63,858 bases of DNA from positions 1 to 63,858 of the forward strand of contig PBOJ01000136.1 of NCBI GenBank assembly GCA_002724315.1. Reading direction: 5' to 3'. The stretch comes from Planctomycetaceae bacterium (GTDB lineage: Bacteria; Planctomycetota; Planctomycetia; Planctomycetales; Planctomycetaceae). The position numbers were made by a program, and so were the translations under genes. Position 1 is the stretch's first letter, and every line of letters begins with the position of its first letter. The notes under the pieces are model-generated. The model did no database searches. It was not told the DNA's origin and saw nothing but the letters and a program-made list of their open reading frames with translations. This document shows positions 35,837 to 45,700 of this stretch, one piece after another.

Positions 35837-37311
35837 CAGCAGGCGTCTCCTGCGAACGTCGGCGTGGCGAGATGCCAGTCGGTCTCCCGTTCGTGCATGG
35901 CCGCGGCACGCAACAGCCGGTCCTCGGTGAACGCATTGGCGAGCAGTTGCAGGCCGATCGGTCGACCGTCCTGGCTGAATCCTGCGGGGATTGAGACCCC
36001 GGGCAACCCGGCCAGGTTGGCGCTGATGGTGTAAGCGTCGGCCAGGTACATCTGCAGCGGGTCATCGGTCAGCTGGCCCAGCCGAACCGCGGGGGTGGGG
36101 GCGACCGGGGAGGCAATCACATCGACATCGGCGAACGCTTGCGAATAGTCCTGCTGGATCAGTCGGCGGACCTTCTGAGCCTTGAGATAGTAGGCGTCGT
36201 AGTACCCGGCCGAGAGTGCGTACGTGCCGAGCATGATCCGCCGTTTGACCTCGGTGCCGAATGCCGCTCCCCGGCTGTTGGAGTACATCTCGACCAGCCC
36301 GTCATGGTCGTCGGTCCGACGGCCGTAGTGAATGCCGTCGTAACGGGCCAGGTTGCTGCTGGCCTCCGAAGGGGCAACCAGGTAGTAGCAGGCGACCGCG
36401 AACCTGGAATGAGGCAGCTCGATCTCCTGGACATCCGCTCCCAGGCCGCGGTAGATGTCCAATGCCCGTTCGACCGCCTCGCGGACTTCCGGGTCGAGAC
36501 CGTCGCCGAAGTGGTCGGGGCAGATCCCGATCCGCAGTCCGTCGACAGGTTTTTCGAGCTGTTGGCCGTAGGGGGGGACGGGCTGATCGACCGAGGTCCC
36601 GTCACGGCGGTCGTGTCCGGCGAGGACCTCCAGCAGCATCGCGGCTCCAGCAACATCGCGAGCGAACGGTCCGACCTGGTCGAGCGAACTGGCGTAGGCC
36701 ACCAACCCATAACGGCTGACCCGTCCGTAGCTCGGTTTCAGACCGACCACTCCGCAGAAAGAGGCCGGCTGGCGGATCGATCCACCGGTGTCGCTGCCGA
36801 CAGCCAGGGGGGCGAAACCGGCCGAGACGGCTGCCGCCGAACCTCCGCTGGAACCTCCGGCAACACAGTCGAGTTGCCAGGGGGTGCGGGTGGGGCCGAA
36901 AGCCGAGTTCTCGGTCGTTGACCCCATCGCGAACTCGTCCATGTTCGTCTTGCCGATCAGTACGGCATCGGCGTCACGGAGTTTCTCGACCGTGTGCGCG
37001 TCGTAGGGCGGGGTCCAGCCTTCGAGCATGCGGCTGCCGCAGGTGGTGGGTTGATCTCGGGTGACCAGCACGTCCTTGACGGCCACCGGCAGTCCCGCCA
37101 GTCGGCCCAGAGGCTCACCGGCTGCCCGTCGGCGATCAATCGACTCGGCCGCCTGCCGCGCCGAGTCGCCGGCGACGTGCAGGAAGGCTCCGACTGCCCC
37201 GTCGTGAGAGGTGATCTCTGCGAGACAGGCCTCGGTCAGCTCCAGCGACGTCGTCTCTCCATTGGAGAGCCGCTCGATCAGTACGCTGGCGGGTTCACGG
37301 CAGGCGGTCAT
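35836..37311 (-). CDS. gatA: aspartyl/glutamyl-tRNA amidotransferase subunit A
   Basis: 491 residues. An amidase-signature glutaminase that produces ammonia from Gln or Asn. Motifs: [10 protein letters not shown] (catalytic Lys), [30 protein letters not shown] (cis-Ser and nucleophile Ser lie in [12 protein letters not shown]), and [18 protein letters not shown]. The ATG at 37311 is 28 bases after gatC; the longer frame overlaps gatC. Tail-to-head overlap with gatB makes translation coupled. Confidence 0.97.
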   Translation of the reverse strand: MTACREPASVLIERLSNGETTSLELTEACLAEITSHDGAVGAFLHVAGDSARQAAESIDRRRAAGEPLGRLAGLPVAVKDVLVTRDQPTTCGSRMLEGWTPPYDAHTVEKLRDADAVLIGKTNMDEFAMGSTTENSAFGPTRTPWQLDCVAGGSSGGSAAAVSAGFAPLAVGSDTGGSIRQPASFCGVVGLKPSYGRVSRYGLVAYASSLDQVGPFARDVAGAAMLLEVLAGHDRRDGTSVDQPVPPYGQQLEKPVDGLRIGICPDHFGDGLDPEVREAVERALDIYRGLGADVQEIELPHSRFAVACYYLVAPSEASSNLARYDGIHYGRRTDDHDGLVEMYSNSRGAAFGTEVKRRIMLGTYALSAGYYDAYYLKAQKVRRLIQQDYSQAFADVDVIASPVAPTPAVRLGQLTDDPLQMYLADAYTISANLAGLPGVSIPAGFSQDGRPIGLQLLANAFTEDRLLRAAAMHERETDWHLATPTFAGDAC

Positions 37312-37339
37312 CAATTCACCAGGGAGATCGTCCGGAGAA

Positions 37340-37672
37340 TCATTCGGCCGATGTGTCCAGCACCGGGGGGACCAGGAAGAACCGGTCATCGTGGCGAGGG
37401 GCACCCGAAAGCGCCTGGTCGCGGGTCAGCGATTCGCCGGGCTCGTCTTCGCGGAGTACATCGGTTCGTTCTGACGCACCCGCCAGTGGCTCGACCCCCT
37501 CGGTGTCGGCTTCTTCGAGGATCCCGACGTACCCCAGCACCTGCCCCAGTTGGCCGGTGAACTCCTCGACCTCAGATTCGTCGAGCCCCAGCCTGGCCAG
37601 GCGGGCGACCTTGAGAACGTCTTCGCGGGTCAGTTGGCCGTGCGACGGTTCCGCGGAATGCGTTTCGGACAT
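37340..37672 (-). CDS. gatC: aspartyl/glutamyl-tRNA amidotransferase subunit C
   Basis: 110 residues. The GatC core is visible: VLKVARLARLGLDESEVEEF, then GQVLGYVGILEEADTEGVEP and the C-terminal DRFFLVPPVLDTSAE. It wraps around GatA to stabilise the complex. The ATG at 37672 removes an extension that belongs to the rpmB region. It is upstream of gatA in the order gatC-gatA-gatB. Confidence 0.94.
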   Translation of the reverse strand: MSETHSAEPSHGQLTREDVLKVARLARLGLDESEVEEFTGQLGQVLGYVGILEEADTEGVEPLAGASERTDVLREDEPGESLTRDQALSGAPRHDDRFFLVPPVLDTSAE

Positions 37673-37719
37673 GACACCCCCGATCCTCGGTAACCCCGGG
37701 GGGGCGGCCGAGGTCCGCG

Positions 37720-37989
37720 TCAGCTGGCCGTTGGCTCCGGCTCGGTGAATGCCTTTCTGACAACCACCTTCTGCACCTGTCCATTGCGGATACAGGCGGT
37801 GCAAACCCGCTTGGTGGCGGTTCCGCCACCCAACTGGATGCGGATTTTCTGCAGGTTCGGCTTGAAGCGGCGTTTGCTGATCCCGGTCGTCTTGCGGCCG
37901 TTGCCGCCCAGGTACTTGGCCTTGCCCCGTCGAGAGACGCGGTTGCCGACCTGGGGAGCCTTGCCGCAAATGGCACATTTCTGGCCCAT
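37720..37989 (-). CDS. rpmB: 50S ribosomal protein L28
   Basis: 89 residues. GQKCAICGKAPQVGNRVS and a second pair in VCTACIRNGQVQKV give the four cysteines of a zinc-binding (C+) L28. RFKPNLQKIRIQ is the conserved core. Two adjacent ATGs exist (37992 and 37989). The second has GGAG at seven bases and is preferred. It is placed between ribBA (75 bases upstream) and gatC (47 bases downstream), so its expression is linked to translation and riboflavin genes. Confidence 0.95.
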   Translation of the reverse strand: MGQKCAICGKAPQVGNRVSRRGKAKYLGGNGRKTTGISKRRFKPNLQKIRIQLGGGTATKRVCTACIRNGQVQKVVVRKAFTEPEPTAS

Positions 37990-38064
37990 CATCAAGCTCC
38001 AGCGGTCCCGTGTGAATCAAGCAGCCCACCGCTTACCGCAAGCGGGAAAACGCAAGTATAGTGG

Positions 38065-39387
38065 TCAACCTTCAGGTTGCAAGCTGTGCCGAGTGGACTC
38101 GTCGGCCGATGCGGTGTCGTCGGCGGCTTTTGGTGCGATCGCCGACTCGGGGATCGTGTGCCCCATTTTTTCCCGCTTTGTTGCCAGGTAGACCGCACGA
38201 TGGGCCTCGGGAGCGGCCACGATGGGCACTTGCTCGACCACTCGCAGGTCCCAGGCGGGAAACGCATCGGCCTTGTTGGGATTGTTGGTCAACAGGCGGA
38301 TCTGAGACAGCCCGAGGTCCTTGAGGATCTGCAGGCCGATCATGTAGTCCCGCATGTCGGCCTTGAAACCCAGCTTGTGGTTGGCCTCGACCGTATCGAA
38401 TCCTTGATCCTGCAACTGGTAGGCCTTGAGCTTGGCGACCAGTCCGATTCCTCGCCCCTCCTGGGGCAGGTAGATCACCGCTCCGACCCCTTCCTGTCCG
38501 ATCATCTCCATGGCCAGGTGCAACTGGTCACCGCAGTCACAGCGGAGCGATTCGAGGACATCGCCTGTGAAGCAGGAGGAGTGCATGCGGACCAGGGGGG
38601 CTTCGGCCGAGGAAAGCTGTCCCCAAACGATGGCCATCGGCTGCTGGTCCTCGTGATCGACCGAGTAGGCGATCACACGAGTTGGTCCGAAACGGGTCAC
38701 GATTGGCACTTCGACCTCGCGCTCGACCAATCGTTCCCGCATCCGCCGGTGACGGATCAGGTCTTCGATCGAGATGATCGGCATCCCGAACTGGGACGCG
38801 ATCTGGCGCAACTCGGCGCCGTCGGCCATGCCGTCCCCGTGTTGCGAGAGGATCTCGATCAGGCAGCCAACCGGGCGACAGCCGGCCATGCGGACCAGGT
38901 CGACGGTGGCCTCGGTGTGTCCGGCCCGCCGCAGCACGCCACCGGGCTTGGCCAGCAGAGTGTCGGTGTGTCCCCAGCGGACGAAGTCCTTCGGTTGGCT
39001 GTCGGGCTCGGCCATCGCGCGGATCGTCATCGCGCGGTTGGCGGCGCTGACACCGGTGCCGGCGTGGATGTGATCGACAGGGGTCAGGAAATTCGTCCGG
39101 GTCTGGGGGCCGGGGCCGGGGCCCGAGGCATCCCCCGGTGGTGAGAGTTGCAGCTGGTCGGCTACCTCTTCGGCCATCGGGACACAGAGCACTCCACTGC
39201 CGTGACGCAGCATGAAATCAACCTGCTCGGCCGTGATCGATTCGGCTGCGCAGATGAAATCTCCCTCGTTCTCACGCTCGGCCGCATCCACCACGATCAC
39301 CATCATCCCACGGCTCAGCGCGTCGACGGCCTCGTCGATCGTGTTGAACTGCATTGGGTCTACAGACTGGTGGGAAAGGTCGTTCAT
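38065..39387 (-). CDS. ribBA: bifunctional DHBP synthase/GTP cyclohydrolase II
   Basis: 440 residues. The N-terminal half is RibB (RENEGDFICAAESIT, HGSGVLCVPM, GHTEATVDLVRMAG), which makes 3,4-dihydroxy-2-butanone 4-phosphate from ribulose 5-phosphate. The C-terminal half is RibA, with zinc cysteines in CFTGDVLESLRCDCGDQ and YLPQEGRGIGL, opening GTP to start riboflavin synthesis. The ATG at 39387 is used; another at 39354 directly before the conserved FNTIDEA is possible. No FMN riboswitch was found upstream, but a strong hairpin and a promoter lie there. It opens the ribBA-rpmB-gatCAB run. Confidence 0.96.
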   Translation of the reverse strand: MNDLSHQSVDPMQFNTIDEAVDALSRGMMVIVVDAAERENEGDFICAAESITAEQVDFMLRHGSGVLCVPMAEEVADQLQLSPPGDASGPGPGPQTRTNFLTPVDHIHAGTGVSAANRAMTIRAMAEPDSQPKDFVRWGHTDTLLAKPGGVLRRAGHTEATVDLVRMAGCRPVGCLIEILSQHGDGMADGAELRQIASQFGMPIISIEDLIRHRRMRERLVEREVEVPIVTRFGPTRVIAYSVDHEDQQPMAIVWGQLSSAEAPLVRMHSSCFTGDVLESLRCDCGDQLHLAMEMIGQEGVGAVIYLPQEGRGIGLVAKLKAYQLQDQGFDTVEANHKLGFKADMRDYMIGLQILKDLGLSQIRLLTNNPNKADAFPAWDLRVVEQVPIVAAPEAHRAVYLATKREKMGHTIPESAIAPKAADDTASADESTRHSLQPEG

Positions 39388-39544
39388 CTTGGGAATCTCG
39401 AAAAACACTCGTCAAACAGGAGACGCGAGAATCGACACGGTGGTCCTGGTCGAAGTTCCTTGCTTCTTCTATATAGACGACAACGCGAGCCGATCGGGTA
39501 CCAAATCGTGTCTGTGTGGATCCTGCGATTCTTTCCAGGGTCAC

Positions 39545-39576
39545 CCGGGCCATGTTTGCCGGGAAACGTGGCCCGG
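39545..39576 (-). promoter_or_regulatory. strong hairpin at the 5' end of the ribBA leader
   Basis: CCGGGCCATGTTT (39545-39557) pairs with AAACGTGGCCCGG (39564-39576) over 13 positions with one G-U pair and a six-base loop. The promoter at 39586-39614 would start transcription just before it, so the hairpin sits at the very 5' end of a leader of about 190 bases. Such a structure could protect the mRNA or act in regulation. It does not match the FMN element. Confidence 0.5.
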
Positions 39577-39585
39577 ACGGGGTCC

Positions 39586-39614
39586 ATTCTAGTCGGCCAG
39601 GAGAGTGGTTCCAA
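39586..39614 (-). promoter_or_regulatory. sigma-70-like promoter for ribBA
   Basis: On the minus strand TTGGAA (39614-39609) and TAGAAT (39591-39586) are separated by 17 bases and match the consensus at four and five positions. The -10 sequence is the same as that of the suf promoter. Confidence 0.55.
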
Positions 39615-39699
39615 CGGGTAACAGTCTGCAGTCGAGAAGAGTCTGCCAGAGGCAATGCGAGTTCGATTCGATCGACACGGTCACTCCAGACGACACTAA

Positions 39700-39727
39700 T
39701 TGACATTTTGGCCGATATTGATATGTT
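39700..39727 (+). promoter_or_regulatory. sigma-70-like promoter for the DUF1549 gene
   Basis: A perfect TTGACA (39700-39705) is followed after 16 bases by TATGTT (39722-39727). The predicted leader to the ATG at 39990 is about 255 bases. Confidence 0.5.
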
Positions 39728-39989
39728 GTCTGCCACAGGAGGCTGTTGCAGGGTGGGTTCATGGTCGGGTAACATGAATCCGGTCGAATTGGCAGAAGCC
39801 GAGCGGCCTCCCGCCTTGTATTGCCCACCAAGCGATCCAACCAAACTTGACAGCCACTCGACCACTTGCGGTTTGGGGCTGATTCAACCACACGGTCGAT
39901 CTACAACTCACGGTAACACGTCAAAACGGACTAAGTCTCACTGCCGCAGGCAGTGACGGCAATTAGAAACGAACGAGGGGATCATTCGC

Positions 39990-42503
39990 ATGAGCCGAAG
40001 CTGGAACAGGATGCAGGTTGTCTTCACGGCGATGGCCGTGATGTCCCTGACGACGGTGGCCAATGCCGCCGCACCGGCCAAGCCCAAAGGATTGGGAGAT
40101 CCAGGGGCCTTGACGTCGTTGAAGGTCGAGCCAAATCTCACTGACAAGGGAATCACGATGCGAGGTCGTGATGCTCGCCAACAACTTTACGTCACCGGCG
40201 TCTACTCGAGTGGCCAACTGCGTGACTTCACGCACAAGGTCAAGTACTCGGTCGCTCCGGCGGGCGTTCTGAAAGTCGACGAGACCGGGCTGGCGACGCC
40301 TTCAACTGACGGTGTCGCGGTGGTGACTGCAACGGCCGGCGGCAAGTCCTCGACGTTGAAGATCACGGTCGAAGGCGTGACTCGTCAGATCCCGATCAAT
40401 TTCAAGAACCAGATTGTCCCGATTTTCACCAAGCTCGGGTGCAACAGTGGCGGCTGCCACGGCAAGGCCAGTGGTCAGAACGGCTTCAAGCTCTCCTTGC
40501 TGGGCTTCTACCCCGGCGACGACTACGAGTTTCTGGTCAAGGAAGGCCGTGGACGGCGATTGTCCCCCGCATCCCCCGGTGAGAGCCTGCTGTTGCTCAA
40601 GGCCGTGGGACGCTCCCCTCACGGTGGCGGCAAGCGGATGGATGTTGACAGTCACGAATACCGGTTGATCTATCGCTGGGTCGAGCAGGGCATGCCTCGC
40701 GGCAGTGCCACGGATCCGGTCGTCAGCAGCATCAAGTGCTACCCCATCACGCGGGTGATGGATCGTGGCAGCGACCAGCAGATCACCACTTTGGCCACCT
40801 ACAGTGACGGGACCGTCGAAGACGTGACCCGCATGGCCCTCTACGAGGCCAATGACACCGAGATGGCCGAAGCAACAGTGACCGGTCTGATCAAGACTCT
40901 GGATCTGGCCGGTGAGGTGGCGATCATGGCCCGTTATCAGGGCCAGGTTTCGACTTTCCGGGCCACGATTCCGCTGGGGGCCGACGTGGCGAACCTTCCC
41001 GCGGAGAAGAACCTTGTCGACAAGGCCGTCTTCGGCAAACTCAAGCTGCTCGGCATTCCCGCCTCGCCGGTTGCCGACGATGCCACGTTCCTGCGCCGCG
41101 TCTACGTGGACGTGACTGGTGGCCTGCCCAATGCCGGAGAGGTCGCAAAGTTTCTCGCCGACCAGGATCCCAAGAAGCGTGACAAGGCGATCGATCGGCT
41201 GCTGGACAGTTCTGAGTACGCTGACTACTTCACCAACAAGTGGAACATGGTCCTGCGGAACAAGAAACGGGGCAACGACGACCTCGGGTCGACGTACGCG
41301 TTTTATCGCTGGATCTGGAACAGCCTCTACAACAACAAGCCCTACGATCAGTTTGTCCGCGAGATCATCGCGGCTTCGGGGCAGTGGACCGAGTCGCCCG
41401 GCGTGGTGTGGTACCGCGAGGTCGATCAGGTCAACGAACAGGTTGAGGATACGGCGCAGCTGTTCCTGGGTCTTCGGATCCAGTGTGCTCGCTGCCATCA
41501 CCACCCCTTCGAGAAGTGGAGCCAGAACGACTACTACGGGTTCTCGGCCTTCTTCAGCCGGGTGGGCAAGAAGAACGTGACGCTGCCGGGCTTTGTCCGG
41601 ACGGCTCGTGACCGTCGGATCATTCACAATCCGGGTGCGGCAACGGCCAAGAACCCCCGGAGCGGCGACAATCTCAAGCCAACCGGCCTGGGCAGTCCCG
41701 CGTTGGACATTCCTGCTGATCACGACCCGCGGCAGTATCTGGCCGACTGGATGGCACGCAAGGACAACCCGTTCTTCGCTCATGCCCTGGTCAACCGTTA
41801 CTGGAAGCACTTCTTCGATCGTGGAATCGTCGAACCCGAAGACGATATGCGGGCGACCAATCCGCCGTCGAATCCCGAGTTGCTCAACGGACTTGCCCAG
41901 CACTTTATTGCCAGCAAGTTCGACATCAAGGGGCTGGTTCGACTGATCTGCCGGTCGAACACCTATCAGCTCAGTTCGCTGCCCAACGACTACAACCTCA
42001 AGGACAAGCAGAACTTCTCGAGGTACTACCCGAAGCGGTTGACCGCCGAGGTGCTCTATGACGCCTTTCATCAGGTGACCGCTTCGACTCAGGCTTACGG
42101 TGGGCTGCCGACCGGCACCCGTGCCGTCCAACTGCCCGATCCGTCCAAGGGACCCTACTTCCTGAAGGTCTTCGGGCAGCCACAGGCCGATACGGCCTGC
42201 GAGTGCGAGCGGTCTCAGGAGGCCAACCTCGCACAGAGCCTGCACCTGTTGAACAGCTCGGAGGTCCAGAACAAGATCGCTGCCGGCAGTGGCCGTGCTG
42301 CGAAACTGGCCGCCGACAAGGAACGGCCCAACCAGGAGAAGATCAAGGAACTCTACCGCTGGGTTTACTCGCGTGAGCCTGATTCGGTGGAAACCAAGAT
42401 CGCGTTGGGCCACTTGGCCAAGCACGAAAAGGACACCAAGGTCGCCTGGGAAGACATTATCTGGGCCCTGATCAATACCAAGGAGTTCCTCTTCAACCAC
42501 TAA
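39990..42503 (+). CDS. secreted DUF1549/DUF1553 protein with Ig-like and haem-motif domains
   Basis: 837 residues. Signal peptide at the start (VVFTAMAVMSLTTVANAAAP), a Big2/Ig-like domain up to about residue 130, then a region with LGCNSGGCHGKASGQNGFKL, a CX4CH variant of the haem motif typical of these planctomycete proteins. DUF1549 follows (TFLRRVYVDVTGGLP), containing CARCHHHPFEKW, a standard CXXCH. DUF1553 follows at the end (HALVNRYWKHFFDRGIVEP; SNTYQLSS). These exported proteins are frequent in planctomycetes and are thought to work with cytochromes and sulfatase-type genes; the reaction is unknown. It precedes two other large exported proteins on the plus strand, with a terminator-like hairpin after it. 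Confidence 0.92.
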   Translation: MSRSWNRMQVVFTAMAVMSLTTVANAAAPAKPKGLGDPGALTSLKVEPNLTDKGITMRGRDARQQLYVTGVYSSGQLRDFTHKVKYSVAPAGVLKVDETGLATPSTDGVAVVTATAGGKSSTLKITVEGVTRQIPINFKNQIVPIFTKLGCNSGGCHGKASGQNGFKLSLLGFYPGDDYEFLVKEGRGRRLSPASPGESLLLLKAVGRSPHGGGKRMDVDSHEYRLIYRWVEQGMPRGSATDPVVSSIKCYPITRVMDRGSDQQITTLATYSDGTVEDVTRMALYEANDTEMAEATVTGLIKTLDLAGEVAIMARYQGQVSTFRATIPLGADVANLPAEKNLVDKAVFGKLKLLGIPASPVADDATFLRRVYVDVTGGLPNAGEVAKFLADQDPKKRDKAIDRLLDSSEYADYFTNKWNMVLRNKKRGNDDLGSTYAFYRWIWNSLYNNKPYDQFVREIIAASGQWTESPGVVWYREVDQVNEQVEDTAQLFLGLRIQCARCHHHPFEKWSQNDYYGFSAFFSRVGKKNVTLPGFVRTARDRRIIHNPGAATAKNPRSGDNLKPTGLGSPALDIPADHDPRQYLADWMARKDNPFFAHALVNRYWKHFFDRGIVEPEDDMRATNPPSNPELLNGLAQHFIASKFDIKGLVRLICRSNTYQLSSLPNDYNLKDKQNFSRYYPKRLTAEVLYDAFHQVTASTQAYGGLPTGTRAVQLPDPSKGPYFLKVFGQPQADTACECERSQEANLAQSLHLLNSSEVQNKIAAGSGRAAKLAADKERPNQEKIKELYRWVYSREPDSVETKIALGHLAKHEKDTKVAWEDIIWALINTKEFLFNH

Positions 42504-42599
42504 GGACAGTCGCCGAAAAGCGGCGTGAGGATTTCCGTCCAGACACCGGGGCGACTGGCCGTGGTTGGTCGCCGGGTCCGGGATTCAGACGAATGGAGG

Positions 42600-42634
42600 G
42601 AAACCCGGTTTCGCCAGAGACCGGGTTTCTTTCC
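42600..42634 (+). terminator. intrinsic terminator-like hairpin after DUF1549 gene
   Basis: GAAACCCGGT (42600-42609) pairs with ACCGGGTTTC (42620-42629) around a ten-base loop, followed by a pyrimidine-rich TTTCC. Placed about 100 bases after the stop of the DUF1549/DUF1553 gene. Confidence 0.55.
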
Positions 42635-42668
42635 TACCTGCCACACTCGATCAATACCGGCTTGCTGG

Positions 42669-42682
42669 TCACGTCGACGTGA
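42669..42682. promoter_or_regulatory. perfect 14-bp palindrome TCACGTCGACGTGA
   Basis: The sequence is its own reverse complement. It lies between the terminator-like hairpin and the PPC-protein start, about 87 bases before the ATG at 42769, where an operator for that gene could be. No convincing -35/-10 pair is seen next to it. Confidence 0.4.
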
Positions 42683-42768
42683 TCTCCGTGAGACGGCCAC
42701 ACCGATCGGTTCAGTTCAACTAGACAACACGCAGCGAGTTTCGCAGTACACCTCAGGAAGGGTCGCTC

Positions 42769-45700
42769 ATGGCTTCCGCCCGTCACCCGCAACGGTCCGG
42801 TTGGTTTTCTTCGGTTTTCTCCACGCCCTCACTGGTTGCCCTCATGGTGACACTGGTGAGTTCCACGGCCTGGGGCCAGTTGCCACGCACCAGATTGACT
42901 TCGATCACTCCTCCGGTCGGCCAGGTCGGAGTCACCGTTGAAGTGACCGTGGCAGGGGCCGACCTCGATGAGGTTGGTGTGATGAGCTTCTCGCACGCGG
43001 GCATCACTGCCGTGCAGAAGACCACTGAGTCTGGTGGCAAGAAGACCCCGGTGGCCAACACCTTTGTGGTGACAATCGCCAAGAACGTCCCCGCGGGACT
43101 TTATGACGCCCGCGTGGCCGGGCTGTTCGGGGCCAGCAACCCGATGACGTTTGCGGTCACCAGCCGTGAGGTCGTCCGGGAATCCGAGGGCAACAACAGC
43201 TTCAAAGAAGCCGATGAGTTTGCTTTGGGGAAGACCGTCTTCGGACAGGTCAACGGCGCCGCCGATGTCGATTACCTGAAATTCACCGGCAAGCAGGGGC
43301 AGCGGGTGGTTGTCGACTGTCAGGCGTCCCGGGTTGATTCGTCGCTGCACGCCATCTGCGAGGTCTTCAGCCGTATCGATGGACGCGTTCGCCAGTTGTC
43401 ATTTGCTCGACGCCAGGTTGGCCACGATCCCGTCACCGACATCACTCTTCCGGCCGACGGTGAGTACTTCATCAAGATCTACGACGAGCGTTTTGCCGGT
43501 AGCGTGGCTCACACCTACCTGTTGACGGCGCATACAGGACCTCACATTGATTTCGTGAAGCCGGCCGCAGGTGTTCCGGGAACGACCGGGACGTTCACGT
43601 TGTACGGCCGGAATCTGCCCGGTGGTCAACCGGCCGGAGTTGTTCTCGATCGTCGGGAACTGCAGAAGCTCGTCGTGAAGATCGCCGTTCCCAAGAGCAC
43701 CACCGACCTGTCGCTCTCCGGGATTCGTGTCGAACCGGTCAGCGCCGGGCTCGACGCTTTCGAATATGCACTCAAGGCCGACAACGGGGTCTCCAACTCC
43801 GTGCCGATCTATTTTGGGACCGGTGCGATGGCCGTCGAGACCGAGCCCAACAACACGGCTGAGAAGGCTCAGAAGATCCAGGTGCCTGGTGATGTCACCG
43901 GCGCCCTGCAGAATCGCGGTGACGAGGACATTTTCGAGTTCTCGATGAAGGCCGGGCAGGTTTTTTGGATCGAGGTCTTCTCGCAACGCATTGGTGCCCC
44001 GGCTGACCCGTACCTGATCGTCGACATGGTTCAGGTCGACAAGGATGGGAAGGAACAGGCCCCGAAGCGGATGACGGCCGTGGACGACAACGGCACCAAC
44101 CTCTTCGCCAATCACTTCGACACCGCCACCGTTGATCCCGTCTTCCGGCTCCAGTCGGCCGGTGATGCGACATACCGCGTTACTGTCCGCGATCGGAATT
44201 TCCAGAGTGCCGGCTCGTCTCGCCACGTTTACCGGCTCTCGATTCGTCCGGAAGAACGTGATTTCCGGGTGGTGGTTTTGCCGTTTGGACAGAACACCGG
44301 CAAGAACAGCAACACTGCCCAGAACTATGGGATCGCTCTTCGCAAGGGCGAAAACTTCCTTTGTCGGGCGCTGGCCTTTCGTCGTGACGGTTTCAACGCC
44401 GCAATCGAGGTGACGGCCGAGGGGTTGCCCAAGGGCGTCGTCTGCCATGGCACGACCATCGGCGTGGGACAGACCAGTGCCCCCCTGGTGTTCACGGCGA
44501 CCGAAGACGCTCCGGAAATGACCACCGCCGTACGGCTGGTGTCTAAGGCCCGGCTTGACGATCCGGCGAAGGTCGCCGCTGTCGATGCCGCCGCAAAGGC
44601 TGTTGTGGCGGCCTTGGCGGCCGTCCCCAAAACCGCCGCGGCGATCAAACCGGCTGATGACGCTGCCAAGAAGGCCCAGGGGCTACGAACGACGGCCGAA
44701 AAGAAGTACACCGCTGACAACAAGGTTTCCACGGACGCCGCCAAGGCCAAGGTGAAATCCGACAAGACAGCCGCCGACACCAAGAAGGCTGCCGACGCGG
44801 CCCAGGTGGCAGACACCGCGGCCAAGAAGAAGGCTGCCGACACGGCCAAGGCCGCTGCCGATACGAAGAAGGCTGCCGACGAAGCTGGCAAGAAACTGAC
44901 GGCTGCCCAGGCCGCCGCCAAGAAGGCTGCCGATGACGCCGCCAAGAAAAAGGCTGCCGACGCGGTCAAGGCCGCCACCGCCGTGAAGGCCAAAGCCGAT
45001 AAGGCCGCCGCCGATGCGGCCAATGCGGCTGCCGATGCCAAGACCGCCGCGGCCAAGGCTGCCAAGACAGCTGCCGATACCAAGAAGACTGCTGCCGATG
45101 CCGCCAAAGCCAAGGTTGCTGCGGACAAGAAGGCCGCTGACACTGCCAAGGTCACCGCCGCTTCGAAGACCGCATTTGACAAGACGGACGCTGCTTTCAA
45201 GGCCGCCCAGGCCAAGCTCACGGCGGCTCAAAAGGCCGTGACCGATGCCAAGAAGAAGGTTGCCGAGACCCAGGCCGCTTCCGCCGCCGCGAAGAAGGCT
45301 CGTGCCGCTGCTGTCAAGCAACTGGCTCGTGCGGCACGCGTCGGCACGATCGTGATCAACGGGGCCCAGAACAATTCGGCCGTTTCACGGTTGGCTCGCA
45401 CGCTGGTCGTTTCGGTCATGAAGGAAAAGGCTCCCTTCCAGGTTCAGACTCCCGACAACGTGGTCCGGGTAGATGCCAACCGGCTGCGACAGATTCTGGT
45501 ACCGGTCAAGTTGGCCAAGCGGAACGGATTCAACAACAACGTCACTCTGACGTGGGTCGGACAGCCCAAGAACGTGCAGGTCGCCAACAAACCGATCAAT
45601 AAGGGGAAGGATTCGGAACTGCTGAGAATCTTCTTGCCCGCCAACGCGCCGATCGGCACCTATGCTCTCTATCTCCGGGCGCAGGGCCAGGTCTCCTACA

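Larger units (their letters stand above)
39388..39989. other. divergent intergenic region between ribBA and the large exported gene set
   Basis: About 600 bases with no plausible gene; the frames that cross it do not look like protein. It holds a minus-strand promoter, a leader hairpin and a plus-strand promoter, listed separately. A small perfect hairpin (CACTGCC/GGCAGTG, 39939-39955) lies 35 bases before the plus-strand start. Confidence 0.7.

Noticed and set aside
39388..39600. FMN riboswitch upstream of ribBA
   Set aside because: I searched for the conserved RFN blocks and did not find them; only a simple hairpin is present.
40302..42500. 732-codon minus-strand frame opposite the DUF1549 gene
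   Set aside because: Antisense to a clear DUF1549/DUF1553 protein; its translation has no signal peptide or domain and mirrors codon bias.
44325..45221. Minus-strand frame with many hydrophobic stretches opposite the PPC protein
   Set aside because: Same artefact as above, produced by the lysine/alanine codons.
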